DNA of 64,000 nt from Zerene cesonia. Lineage: Eukaryota > Arthropoda > Insecta > Lepidoptera > Pieridae. Shown here piece by piece: positions 23,221-34,702 of this stretch. A model generated the notes under the pieces. The model did not search any database. It saw only the letters and a list, made by a program, of their open reading frames with translations, and had not been told where the DNA came from. The translations under genes and the position numbers were made by a program. The stretch is from assembly GCF_012273895.1 (NCBI RefSeq), contig NC_052109.1:5966432-6030431 (forward strand). Reading direction: 5' to 3'. How positions within the stretch are numbered: the first letter of the stretch is position 1; the number at the start of each line of letters is the position of its first letter.

Positions 23221-23713
23221 AGCTTGTATTATATATAACAACAACTGTTATAGGTATACTAGAAAATCAAATAATTGTATAATTTACTTATACTTTACTT
23301 TCGCATGATTTTATTAAGCTAGAATAGTAACGTTTTAATGTTTCTGATATAATTTCAACAACATCATACGTCCAATGCAGTAAGAACGACAGACAAAGGC
23401 CTGACCCTACTTACCTTCGGAATCAACAACTATTCTGTAGGGACAAAACAAATAAATCTTCAAGGATAAGACGGAGAAAAACTTCGAGAAGAAATTTATT
23501 CTGTGACGTAATTGATGTCACATGGGTATCACGCCCACGCGGTTTCGAAGCCATATGTCAAACCATAATTAAAACGAGAAAGTTCTACGGATACCGTCTT
23601 CAAGATTAAGAATCTTATAGTTTCAGTCATTATATTACTCTGTGGCTTCAGAAAGGGGAATGCAATTTGTGAAATTCATTCCTTTATGATTAATAATAAT
23701 TTATTATTATAAG
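23221..23713. other. Intergenic, nothing recognised
   Basis: No exon or repeat could be placed. The segment 23350-23580 is slightly GC-richer but shows no long frame. Confidence 0.3.
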
Positions 23714-23716
23714 ATT

Positions 23717-23926
23717 TGCCGGAGGCCCGTTTCCTTTTCCTCACCCGTCCCAGTCCAGTCCTTCTTTCCAGTCGTTAATCCATTTCTTTTCCCTTATCCT
23801 AAAAAAGCGGGCAGCGCATTCGCAGAGGCCCAACCTTTGCGAATGTTCATGGGCGGTGGTGATCGCTTACCATCAGGCGAACCACCAGCTCAGTTGCCCG
23901 CTATGACATAAAAAAAAAAAAAAAAA
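23717..23926 (+). mobile_element. Family B element, subfamily I (5'-truncated, poly(A) tail)
   Basis: It starts GCCGGAGGCCCG, has the pyrimidine-rich linker and ends CTATGACAT plus a run of about 17 A. The 3' fold is complete here. The outer stem pairs AGCGGGCA (23806-23813) with TGCCCGCT (23895-23902). The inner stem pairs CATTCGCAGAGG (23817-23828) with CCTTTGCGAATG (23834-23845). A third stem pairs GGTGG/TCGC with GCGA/CCACC. Confidence 0.85.
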
Positions 23927-24277
23927 GATTACGAATACTTGTTTATGTTATAAAAGCGACAGCGTGTTTGTTTGTTTGTCTTTTTTACGTTGTTGATTGT
24001 CGTAATGAAGCGATTTTATGGTTTTATTTTTGAGTCCTTAAGTAGTAGAGGCTAGAGAGTGTCAAAGACTACTTTTTGTCATAATGATACATATCTTTCC
24101 CATGGGAATTTCTTTTGAACACGGCCGAAGCCGCGTGTGGTAAAGGCATAATTATTCAAAAGATAGAAAAATAGTGACGGAATCTCTTATCAATACAATA
24201 TTTTATTATCTACATGTATGTGACTGTTTGTCTGTCCATCTATCAAAGCTTTATAAGAATATTATTCACTAATATAG

Positions 24278-24613
24278 TTTTTTTTTATGATACAGTCGGC
24301 AATGGAGCTGGTGGGTCGCCTGATGGTAAGCGCTACCTCCGCCCATGAACATTTGGAGAGGCATAAGGTTCATTGCTGACCTTACGCCTCTACAAATGGA
24401 TTGCCGACTTTTTAGGAACGCATTAAGAAAGGATTGGCGATAGTAACAAAGGAAAGGACTGGGAAGGGTAAGGAAAAGGATATGGACCTGCGGCTCCCCC
24501 ACTCACCGAACGAAACACAGCAGAATGCTATTTCACGCCGGTCTTCTGTGGGGGTGTGGTACTTCCCCGGTGCGAGCTGGCCCAATTCGTGCCGAAGCGT
24601 GCTCGACTACCAT
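24278..24613 (-). mobile_element. Family B element, subfamily II (near full length)
   Basis: The minus-strand element runs from the head (TCGAGCACGCTTCGGCACGA, ACCGGCGTGAAATAGC) to a 3' A tail seen here as a T run at 24278-24286. The 3' outer stem is AGTCGGCAAT with ATTGCCGACT, the subfamily II pair. No protein is encoded; small frames within it (24269-24502 minus, 24434-24619 plus) are incidental. Confidence 0.85.
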
Positions 24614-24760
24614 ATATAGTACTACACTACTAGGCCAGATGGTCTTGCTACATGGCTTGCCCTCGAGTAAACCAGCGCAGCACAACTAGTTCGACATACG
24701 AGTAATACATTCAAAGTATTTTATACATTTTAATACCGGTAATGAACCCATGCTACGGTA

Positions 24761-25074
24761 ATCTTATATCTTTAAACGAGCAATTCTTGTGTATATATAT
24801 ATATAAAATTGGAATCTCGGAATCGGCTCCAACGATTTTCATGAAATTTAGTATATAGGGGGTTTCGGAGGCGATAAATCGATCTAGCTAGGAATCTTTT
24901 TTTGAAAATGTCATATTCGTGGTTTTTTTTCCTGACATCTATTGGTGAATAATAATACTATTTTGCTTCGTAGATAGTTGGAAAACTGAAATAACACATG
25001 AGACTTTTTATTTATTTACCGATATTCCTACGGGATACGGACTTACGCGGTTTCAACCGCGGGTCACAGCTAGT
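24761..25074 (-). repeat. Family C2 repeat, complete copy
   Basis: This is the reverse complement of the element interrupted by gap 1: GCTGTGACCCGCGG head (25060-25074), GGATACGGACTTACGCGG block, ATCGATCTAGCTAGG, AATCGGCTCCAACGATTTTC, a short (TA)n run and CTTTAAACGAGCAATTCTTG. The (TA)n run between the two halves is only about 15 bp here. Confidence 0.75.
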
Positions 25075-25140
25075 GGTAAATAAAATGTTGATATGGGTCC
25101 AGTAGTTGAGATTATGTTGTCCAAACAAAAGTCTCCAGAT

Positions 25141-25338
25141 CACACTAATATTATAAATGTGAAAGTTTCTTTGTTTGGATGTTTGTCCGTCAATCACGCT
25201 GAGACTACTGAACAGATTTTGATGAAATTTGGTATGAGCTGATTTGGGTGATAGGATATTCTTTATCCCGATTAAATGTTCCCTTGGGATAAAACAGGGA
25301 TCTTGATATCCGGGCGGAGCCGGGACGAGCATCTAGTA
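25141..25338 (-). repeat. Family C3 repeat (RTE-like 3' end)
   Basis: CACACTAATATTATAAATGT, CAATCACGCTGAGACTACTG, TTTATCCCGATTAAATGTTC and GGCGGAGCCGGGACGAGC are the reverse complements of the C3 blocks at 7703-7911. Confidence 0.65.
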
Positions 25339-25954
25339 TTATTATATTTTTATAAATTTGGGTCTCATCAAAATCTATTCAAATTATTGTATAGACAAAG
25401 AAACAATTATTTTTCCCATCAATCGAAACCATTTTGATATTGAAATAAAACAGAATTTCTGTACAGCAATGATTGGAATTTCAGTATTTAATCTGACTTA
25501 CAATTCAGACGAATAGAAAAATCGATTTTAATTTCCTCCTCAGTTACTCCGGAAAATTATATTCAGGATTTCTCTACAATGCCTTTATCGAGAAAGAATT
25601 GTTCGATGACTATAACTCATTTCTTGGAGATAGAAAGAGATTTGAAATAATATCCATTCAATACCATCGATATTAGTTAATGTTGAATGTAGATAGTTTT
25701 ATATACTACTGTAGGTCAACCCCGCGTAATAGACGCGTAAAATCAAACACAAGAAAATTCAATATTATCGTAATTTAAAAAAAATTAGTTCGTAATTATT
25801 ATTCGACGCTCGTTTCTGACAGGCATTACGCGAAGGGACGCTCCCATCTGTTCCTTTAGAATTTATAATTGCAGAATGGAAATGGGCTTAAGAATTGAGA
25901 TTGATGACTCTTAAGTAAGTGAAGAAGTGTTGAGATTTATTAATATACAGCTGT
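25339..25954. other. Intergenic, nothing recognised
   Basis: AT-rich. Contains a stray copy of GCGTAAAATCAAACACAAGA at about 25735-25755, also seen beside the MITE-like elements near 4065 and 52360. Confidence 0.35.
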
Positions 25955-26145
25955 AGCAGTGCTGGCTCACAGAGCAGAAGTAGCTGAATCGTTAAGACAA
26001 CGAATTTCAATAGTAAGCCAAGAATTCGAGGCTGAAGTGGCATGCAATAAATTAATTGACTATTCAGTGATCTGCACATTGTCCACATTACCACTGAAAG
26101 GGGAGGAATATTTCGTAAGGAAACCCGCATGTCCGACAGTTTTTC
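25955..26145 (+). mobile_element. Old, diverged S1 SINE copy
   Basis: GCAGTGCTGGCTCAC, AATTCGAGGCTG, TCTGCACATTGTCCACATTA, CCACTGAAAGGGGAGGAA and AAGGAAACCCGCATGTCCGA appear in the same order as in S1, with many substitutions. The tail is lost. Overlapping small frames (25888-26223 minus, 25959-26198 plus) are not genes. Confidence 0.55.
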
Positions 26146-27256
26146 ACCATTGTTGTCGTCATAAAGTGCCTTTACTGTTAAAATATTTATTATTATAAAT
26201 AATTCGAGGTTAATGTTTACCAAACTTAATTGAGTTTAATTTATACCTACAAAATACATACGTAATATTATAATGACAATTAAAAAAGAACGTGTTAGTC
26301 CAGGCTTTATTCAACTACCATGCGAGAAACGAGAAACCGCGTATTCAGGCTATTCAAAAATAAACTGTTCCCTATAGTTTCATAATTCGAAATATGTGAA
26401 AACTTTCTTCATCAAAGAGAACGTTTCCTCCACAGAAATTTAATCTGAGCCTTCATATTAAAACTTGAACAATTATGATTTTATCAAAAAGAAAACCCGC
26501 GCAAGTTTGCAGTTTGATAAAATGTAGTTAATATGATAAATACAGTGATGCCATTATTAAATGTAAATTTATGTACTCTACTGAGTTTTTTTTTATTTTT
26601 GTTATATATGCGCTTATTTATAAAAAGCTGAGAAGTTTGCTTCTTTGTTTTAACGCCCTTGTCTCAAGAACTGTAAAATTCAGTACGGTGATAGACCGAG
26701 ATTCGAGAAAGGACAAAAGATAGTTTCTATCACAGAAATAACATGGTAACGTCAACTGTGTGGGGAAAATCCCGGGACTGTTTATCCTTCTTTCTGTGAG
26801 CCCTTCTTCGAAAGGCCACAATGTACAAAACCAGTGCTTATATTGTTATATGAATTATAAGTGTCTGAAAAACTTTTAAGAATAGAAACGTTTGAGGGAT
26901 TCGAACCTTTCGCCATATCGTGGATGCGCATGACCGCTACTTAAAGATGATTATGCCACCCATTACTTGAAGATTTATTTTTCTAATCTTTCGGTTCATG
27001 TTCCTCGGATATAAAAGTAAAATTAAAATTAGTCTTATCATTATTTTTCATTTCATTTATAGCTATTGTACTACTTTTCCCAAAAACTGTTTAATGAGTA
27101 CTAACACCACTCCGATACGATTAAATTTAACTAAATATATATGAAAATAATTTCTGCACACATTATAGTAGTCTCCATCAATGCGATGTCTTCACTAACT
27201 ACATTGCAATCTGTCGACCAACAATTCGATTACAGTGAGAGCCTCGACTCGGCACT
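26146..27256. other. Intergenic with a family G fragment and a tRNA-like relic
   Basis: 26620-26830 resembles family G. At about 26890-26960, read on the minus strand, GGTTCGAATCCC is a perfect pol III B box about 40 nt after a weak A-box-like word. It may be a tRNA or SINE relic, but no cloverleaf was confirmed. Confidence 0.35.
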
Positions 27257-27547
27257 AGGGTTGCCAATTGCTATACTGATAAAGAGTATTGCAGTGCCAC
27301 CAACTTTGGAATGAGGGAAAATTTATTTTATATCATTCAGAGGGCCTAACGTAGCGACAGCTACATGCATTTGTATGTATGTAATAAAAATAAGAAGGTA
27401 GGTTATTAAAATATGTAATAAATACTACTCCATTTTTGTAAATGCTGTTGTTACATCTTACCAGAGCTAAATATGTCATTTTGGCGACCTATTTATGATT
27501 TTTTTTATTATTTACTTTGAGAAAGGTTGGCAACCCTGCTTCTGACT
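27257..27547. mobile_element. hAT-like MITE candidate
   Basis: The ends AGGGTTGCCAA (27257-27267) and TTGGCAACCCT (27537-27547) are perfect 11-bp inverted repeats. The type (C)AGGGTTGCCAA is common for hAT-superfamily elements. The interior of about 270 bp is AT-rich and non-coding. The expected 8-bp target duplication is not visible in the immediate flanks. Confidence 0.45.
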
Positions 27548-30455
27548 GATGTCGGAACATGTTTGTCGACGTGTGACTGATTTGTGAGGCTCCTCAACGT
27601 TGCATTTGCGTCAAATTGATACTGAATCGTGTATGTCTTTATCGGAAATAATCAATGAATGCTTTCATTCGCCATTGAAACAAAATTTAAATAGTTATTG
27701 TTATCCAAAAAACTACCACCTGCAAGTTGTCGGAATTATATTCCATTTAAGTGGGTCTACAAGAGAGGTTAGAAGCCTTTGAATGTAAACAGAATCATCA
27801 AATTCGTTTTACCCAGTAAAAAGGTATGGTTAAAAACACACAATAAAAGTCGCGAACTTCCTTTTTTGGAAGTTGATAAAAATAATTAAATAGTTTTTAA
27901 CAAAAAATTCAACAGCCATCAAAAGGTTAAAAAGTAAATTTAAATCGAAGTAGGTGGCCAGGTTAAGTGCAACATTTAATATGAAACACTTTTTGTTAAA
28001 TATGGTTTATTTTTCCATTTAATTTGTGCACTTTGCACAGGCATTTTTTTGCCACCAAGATCAAATCACAGTTTCATAATTAATTATGATAAATGATACC
28101 AAATATTATAACAACTTTTGTATAATGGTGTGTTAAAGTCAATGACTTACATAATCCGATTTATATATTTCGATTTATTTAAAAGAACCATGTTTATTTT
28201 GTAATATATATCTTTTCTAGCCCATTAAAATTTTCAAACAACGAGATGTAAAGTACTTATTATTCTGTGGTAGGGCTCTAATGTTTCGTTAGGATGATGT
28301 TCTGTGTACACAAGCACTATTATATATACATATATTATATCATAGTTGTAAGTATATTTAAATATACTTAAAACCTATCCATTTGGTTGAGTAAACAAAT
28401 AAAAATCAAATCATAATATAAAACAAAGCAAATTATCCTGTCTAAAGGTCATTCGTTTATCTTTATTATTCGGAGACTTTTAAGATAATTAAATTGAAAA
28501 CGAAAATATGTTTTATCACACAAAGAAAGTGATTGAAACAGTCCAAAACATGAAATAGTACTGTAATTCCAAGCATTTCTCGTCCACTTTAAGTTTGCAC
28601 ACAAGAGCATACAACTGTCAGGAAAATGGAGGCAATTTTGAACTACGTTTAATAGTGAATTCACGTATTCTTCAAATATTATATTCTATTCTACGAACCG
28701 ATCGATCTAAAATGAGACCAAATGACAACAATTTCCTAAATACACAAAAACATTTAAGTAAATCGATTTCAAATCCTCGAAGTTATCAAGTATAACACAT
28801 ACAATCGAATTTAGAACTACGTTTTCGTGATGTCGGTTTAAAATATATAATTAAGAGTATAAAATACGAAACACGTTTGTATCATTAAAATAAATGTCTG
28901 TAAAATACACATCGAATACATGTTTGGAAAAATACCTACTAAAACTCGGCTATGCACATAAGTTAATTTTTTTGTTGTAGAAAAGGCAATGGCCACCGAA
29001 ACCGGTCAAGTGTATGTCGGGCCACGTGCAGTACTATTGATTTTTTTACAATAGCCAAGTGCGAGAATAAAAATATAACTTATATTCACAGATAACGTGA
29101 CTTTATTGCTAAAATAATTTTGAAATCATATCATATTTTATGTATGGTTTAAAGACGCATAGTTACAGATATACCGCGAAGTCTTAGTAATAATAATATC
29201 TTGTTTTATCCTTTATATCTTAAAAGTAATATAATTTAGTATTTAATAGCTATCTTCAGAACTACCAAACAGATAATTAAAAAAGGTGGTGAGGCGAGAC
29301 AACTAAAAACTTAAAAAGGTATCGCAATTTCTACAACAGAATCTCATGAAAAAAATATTTTAATTGAATAAAAAAGATTAAAAACGTATTTTCAAATTGA
29401 TGTCTTTATCACGAAGCGAACGATAATCCATAATTAGATTCATTCAAAGTTTTAAAAACCTGTCCAATTCAGAGACAATTTCATCCCAGATTCATTTATA
29501 ATTGGAGATTGGTTGGTGGATTTTAAGAAATTATTGGTCTCCTTTGTGCCGTATTAAAGAGTTATTACTTCTTTTATATCCATTGTATTGTGTAGACTGT
29601 ATTCTGTTTCTTTTCAAATTTTAAATTTAATGAGGTATGTAACAATTTCAAGTTAATTCCTATTAGAATATTCACGTTTCTATGAAGTCTTATTTTTTTA
29701 AACACTGTTGCTTTTCAGTATACAATATAAATCGAAACAAGCGTGAACTTTGACGTCGTGTTGATGTAGTGGAAAGTAATCAGTTTACCGAATGTATTAT
29801 AACGATAAGTCCATATTTTAACGGAAAAACAATATTGATAAAGCCCTCTAAAAGTGTGATAACACGATCATTTTGGCACGATATTTACAGTAATGTTGTC
29901 TGATCTATAAATTCCATACAATAGTTGCACGTGAGTGAAATTTTCTCAATGTTTAACTATGATGTTTGATATTTGAATACGGTTTAGTTTTTTACATAAA
30001 TAGTGTTTTTTAACGGGTATTATAATATCATATGTGCATACAATAACGCGGTTATTTGATTCTTTCTTGCGGCATATGAAATGCAATAGATAAAACAAAT
30101 TTTATCCCGACGGCGAAGGAACGAAATAATGTTACATACAGAATGAAGGCTACTTTCGAAACTAAATAGAATATTATTGCTGATCCGAAGTACTTTTATT
30201 AAATTTCTTTCTGGATAAACAAGGTCCTTTTTCCGGACCAATATTAAATATGGAAATTGTATTGTTCTTAGCAGTATAAACATGTTAATCGTAATATTAT
30301 TATGATAGCGTTTTTTTGGCAGATTCTGTTCTTAATCTTTAGTTTCGCGTACACTATGATATCATTAGATTTAATTTTTTGTTCTTACATTAAAGTTATA
30401 CCTCAGTGTCAATTAGATTATTAGATTGTCTCTTAACTAACACAAAAATATTGAC
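27548..30455. other. Intergenic, nothing recognised
   Basis: About 2.9 kb of AT-rich DNA without a supported exon or repeat. Small frames at 27600-27782, 28449-28664 (minus), 28595-28795 and 30020-30283 (minus) have no recognisable content. Confidence 0.35.
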
Positions 30456-30655
30456 AACTAGGTGCGCCCCGCGGTTTCACCCGCGTAAGTCTGTATCCCG
30501 TAGGAATATCGGGATAAAAAGTCTATATGTTATTCCAGTTGTCCAGCTGTCTACGAACCAAATTTCATTGCAATCGGTTCAGTGGTTTTTCCGTGAAAGA
30601 GCAACAAACGCACACACATCCTTACAAACTTTCGCATTTATAATATTAGTAGGAT
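30456..30655 (+). repeat. Family C1 repeat (RTE-like 3' end)
   Basis: A clean copy: GTGCGCCCCGCGGTTTCACC, GTATCCCGTAGGAATATCGG, GTCCAGCTGTCTACGAACC and the TTATAATATTAGTAGGAT end. Confidence 0.7.
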
Positions 30656-31117
30656 TGAAGAAATGTCTAAGAATTATATGTGGTAGGTCCGTGGGCATCG
30701 AATTATTATTTTAGTAAATTATAAATGAGGAATTCATACCTAATATTTTACAATTTAAGTGAAACTGTAATTTAACTAATTTTAAAAATCTGTTCTATGG
30801 AACGGCAAAATACAGGGTGTCCCGGTATCGGTTTGCTCTTCTCAATGGAACTTAGCTTTACATAAGCTGATTACGTATATAATACTTTAATAACACTACG
30901 ACTGTGTGTGTGTTACAACCCTAATTTCCCGAGGCCCGCACACATCGCGCTGTCGGTGTGGTTTCGTTTCTATGACAACATAATTTTGAAATGAACGTAA
31001 TTGACCAAAATAATCGCACATCAAAAAGCAATTTCAAATATTTTAATCCTCTGTCAATAAATTAATTACAGGCCGAAATTTTGTTTTGACATTTTTTTCA
31101 CATGAATCACGGTAGGT
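30656..31117. other. Intergenic; possible transposon end at 30812
   Basis: ATACAGGGTGTCCCGG at about 30811-30826 resembles the termini of some insect DNA transposons, but no matching inverted end was found. The segment 30900-30970 is GC-richer (CCCGAGGCCCGCACACATCG). No gene recognised. Confidence 0.3.
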
Positions 31118-31205
31118 ACTAATCGTCATCATCACCATCATTAGTCCATATATAACCCACTACACGGACTCGTGACAACTATGAGGGTTCACGGTATTAA
31201 TAACT
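31118..31205 (-). mobile_element. Old S1 SINE 3' fragment
   Basis: On the minus strand it reads as a diverged S1 end: a GAGGGTT block, a CCATATATAACCC-like block and a decayed (GAT)n tail (plus strand ATCGTCATCATCACCATCAT). Confidence 0.45.
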
Positions 31206-31525
31206 CAGTTTAATTACAGCCTGAAGATGACTCAGATATATTATTCTCTCAGAACATTCAACTGATCGCATGTTAATAAAACTAATACTATGGTATAAAA
31301 GTAAGAAATAGCGTAGTGACATAGAAAAGATTTTAGTTCAATAGTTCCATTATTTCAGTGAAATTTCACTAAGACAATGTAGACTGTAGTATACCCTTCA
31401 ATTATATCTTTCATTCTTATTATTGTGTCCTACAATCCATCCATTTCAAGTTACTGCGTCCTCAAGATAACCTAATTTTAACTTCATTGATTAGCATCTA
31501 AAAAGAACTATCTAACATCAACCCA

Positions 31526-31678
31526 GGCCCATATCCTTTTTCTTACCCTTCCTAATCCTTTCCTCTATTCCTCTCGGCAATCCTTTCTTAATCCCTTTCC
31601 AATTAGAAGTCGGCAATCCATTTGTAGAGGCCATCAGGCGACCATCGTTGGTAATGGACTTGGTGACATAAAAAAAAG
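31526..31678 (+). mobile_element. Family B element, subfamily II (deleted)
   Basis: The linker (CCTTTTTCTTACCCTTCC) and 3' block GAAGTCGGCAATCCATTTG are present, but much of the structured 3' segment is deleted before GGTGACATAAAAAAAA. The outer stem has lost a proper partner. Confidence 0.65.
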
Positions 31679-32349
31679 TCAGTGTCATCCGCATGTTGAC
31701 AACATTTACGTTTTAAGCAACAAAAACATTATTTTTTGAGCACAAAGAAGGTATGATAAAACTTTTTCTTATCCCTTTAAGCTCTGCTAACGACTGCGCA
31801 TACATTTTTAACAAAGATCAGAATTATTGCCCATTGTGTAAGGGTACCTAAGAAAAAACACGAAAAAGATTTGAAAGAGAGAACAAGTGATATCTCATAT
31901 AATATTTATCACATGCCTTGTTATTGTGGCGGATCACGAGCCGTGACTGAAATATTCGGAGCTTATTTTTATACTAGCAACTTCACAGAAGAAATAATAT
32001 ATTGTACAATGTAGCCTCTATAAAATCTGCTACATTTTAAGGGCTTAAATAATGAGTTACATGAAGTGTATTCAAGAAGTAAGCTGAGTTTCCAAGTTTT
32101 GTAAGTAACGCACGAAATTTTATTATTTTATAATGATACGATTATGATTTTTTTTATATTCGTTTTCGTACACATGTCCCAAATAGGTACGAGTCACATA
32201 ATTTCGCAGTTTCAAGTACATTTACTATATCATTAGCTTAGCTCAGCGATTTTCTTTTATTACAAACTTAAAACAAATTCAAATTAAAAATTTAATCAAG
32301 TGCTCTAAATGTTTTCAAAACGTTAGCAGTGGCGTGCGGTGAGTCGACT
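31679..32349. other. Intergenic, nothing recognised
   Basis: AT-rich; no frame or repeat of note before the mariner relic. Confidence 0.3.
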
Positions 32350-33130
32350 CTAGATGAAGATACTCTAAGAGAAACAATGTTTACTAGTGGTAGATACTGT
32401 TCGAGGATAGTTCAGGAGATGCCAACGACAAACCTCGCTCTGGACACACCACCACCAACACAGAAGATATCGTCGAAGCTGTGAAGAAGGTTACTTTTCA
32501 ACATCGAATTTCAATAAAAGAGATTGCCTTGGATCTTGGTATATCAGTCGGATTTTTTTTTTTTTTATGTCACAGTCGGCAATGGATCTGGTGGGACGCC
32601 TGATGGTAAGCGCTACCACCACCCATGAACACTTGTAGAGGCGTAAGGTCTGCAATCGACCTTACGCCTCTACAAATGGATTGCCGACTTTAAATTGGGA
32701 ATGGATTTAGAAAGGATTGGCGAGAGGAATTAAGGAAAGGATTGGGAAGGAGAAGGAAAAGGATATGGACCTCCGGCTCCCCCACTCACCGAACGAAACA
32801 CAGCAAAATGCTATTTCACGCCGGTATTCTATGGGGGTGTGGTACTCTCCCCGATGCGAGCTGGCCCAATTCGTGCCGAAGCGTGCTCGACTACCACATT
32901 CAAAATCGTGTCAATCAACTTTTTCCTATATTTTGAGCATGAGACGTGTATTAGCGAGGGTTTTTCCTTGCATTTACTCATTCATCCGTCGCTCTTGAGA
33001 GGTTTTTTTGCCAAATAATACACAACCATCATGCCTCAGCCTCCATAATTGCCGGATATTTGCTCCCTGCTACTATTCTCATTTCCAAAAGTATCCTCTA
33101 GACCGTGAAAGGTCACAGTCGCAATATTCC
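32350..33130 (+). pseudogene. Decayed mariner transposase, split by a family B insertion
   Basis: Mariner transposases cut and paste DNA using an N-terminal helix-turn-helix domain and a DD34D catalytic core. Here 32354-32400 gives EDTLRETMF. After a frame change, 32413-32552 reads GDANDKPRSGHTTT, NTEDIVEAVKKV and ISIKEIALDLGISVG, a mariner-type DNA-binding region. A family B element interrupts it at 32553-32905. The frame then resumes at 32906-32970 with SCQSTFSYILSMRRVLARVF. Next, 33002-33130 matches the C-terminal part (FAK, TIMPQPP, LPD, FPK) with stops and frameshifts. The catalytic middle is deleted and no terminal repeats were found. The mariner match is from memory of the family. Confidence 0.75.
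32553..32905 (-). mobile_element. Family B element, subfamily II (full, inside mariner relic)
   Basis: The T run at 32553-32566 is the reversed A tail, and the head (GTAGTCGAGCACGCTTCGGC) ends near 32897. The 3' fold is exceptionally clear. The outer stem is AGTCGGCAAT (plus 32574-32583) with ATTGCCGACT (32680-32689). The inner stem is TTGTAGAGGCGTAAGGT (32633-32649) with ACCTTACGCCTCTACAA (32659-32675), a perfect 17-bp arm. The frames at 32717-32998 and 32742-32936 are incidental. Confidence 0.88.
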
Positions 33131-34502
33131 TTAATCAAATATATATTAATGTGTTACTAAACGATTACAAACGACAGGCTTATGTGTAATAATAGGGCCG
33201 TAGAGTAATTAGAAGCAAAATAAATGGATACGGGGATTCCAATTTGGTTGACAGAAATAGTAACAAATTGTAAATGCTTTAGTTGAGAAGTCTATTATCA
33301 TAGTAATAAATATATATGTGTGGTAGTATTTCGTGAAATGGAACAGACATTTCATCATCATCACAACCATGCGATTTTTGTCATTAGTCTGTTCAATGTT
33401 AAATTAGAAATAAATAAAATATTTATAAAGTATTTAAAATAAAATTTATTTAAATGCTATAAAATTAAAAATTAAATGTGTTAAATTAATTGTAAATATA
33501 ACCGTGAACTATGGGTACTACGGGTTCTATTGAAAGGTATACGTATAGAATACAATATAAAAAAATCCACTACACGAGTTCATACGCTAACGGCAATACA
33601 TCGAATACATATTGAGAATTATCAAGAAATTTAATATGAACATAAGTATTTGTTTGAATTGTTTTGCAAACCATATTCTGGTAACAAGAAATATTTATTA
33701 CGATATTTATATATAGGAAAACTCTCTAAATCAATAGTACTCTAACATTCTTTGCTAAAGACCCAAATTCCGAGACAAAGTGCTAAATACACCTAGTTGA
33801 GCAGCTAATTACGAGAAATGAAGGTTTTCCTGCCTCTCATTGGTAAAACTTTTCCACTCAGACTTCCCAAATTGTAATTGGGAGCGAAGGGATCGCGAAG
33901 TACTCATTATTATGATAATATTGTCTGATCCTCTTTTGTTCTTTTTGCGTAATATTGATATTGATTTTGTGGCGAGAAAGTTTTTAATTGCGTTGCAAAT
34001 TGTTTTCACGAACAGAGCAATCAATATTTTTGTTGGATAGACACAATCTGTTGTCGTATATTTGACTTAAATATTGGTCATAATTATTTTAATCAAAACC
34101 TCATTCTTTCCCCATTCTCCCACTGGAAAAAATTGTTTATTCTTCTTCTTCGTCTTGTCTATGGTCTTCCCGTTTTATATTGATTCAAAACCTTAACAAA
34201 ATGGAAGGTCGTCGTGTTTATCATTTATAAAATGATATTTTTTTATTACATTATAAAACAAATATAGAAAAAAAATAAACAAAATGTGATCGAGTCATTA
34301 GATAAGCAGTATACTGAAATATTACACCGATACATTAAATAAAATTGAGTAATTGTTCACAGTTAAACATTTTAAATTAACTCAATCTCTCTCTCTAAGT
34401 CAAAAAATTTTGAAAAGCACAAAAACCGATGTAGTCGAAACTTAAAATTTATTAAGATTGATAGAAGTATCTCACTCGTGTCAGTAATCTCACTCGTGGG
34501 CT
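33131..34502. other. Intergenic, nothing recognised
   Basis: AT-rich, no supported exon. Small opposed frames at 33809-34024 (minus) and 33840-34040 (plus) mirror each other and are unassigned. Confidence 0.35.
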
Positions 34503-34702
34503 CACTACATAGTATAAAACAAAATCGCTTTCTCTGTTCCTATGATCCTATGTTTGCTTCAATACTTAATACTACGCAATGAATTTTGATGTGATTTTTT
34601 TAATAGATAGAGTGAGAGAGATTGTGAGATTCAAGAGGAAGGTTCATATGTACAATAACATTAAACTAATCCGAATTTAACGCGTGTGAAATCGCGGGCA
34701 AA
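34503..34702 (+). repeat. Family D repeat (RTE-like 3' end)
   Basis: CACTACATAGTATAAAAC, ATGAATTTTGATGTGATTTT, TTCAAGAGGAAGGTTCATAT and TTTAACGCGTGTGAAATCGC, ending GCGGGCAAA. It matches 49230-49421 block for block. Confidence 0.65.

Noticed and set aside
26890..26960. Possible tRNA gene on the minus strand
   Set aside because: Only the B box is convincing; acceptor and anticodon stems were not found. Kept as a relic only.
27257..27547. Strong claim of an intact hAT transposon
   Set aside because: No transposase and no 8-bp target duplication; retained only as a MITE candidate.
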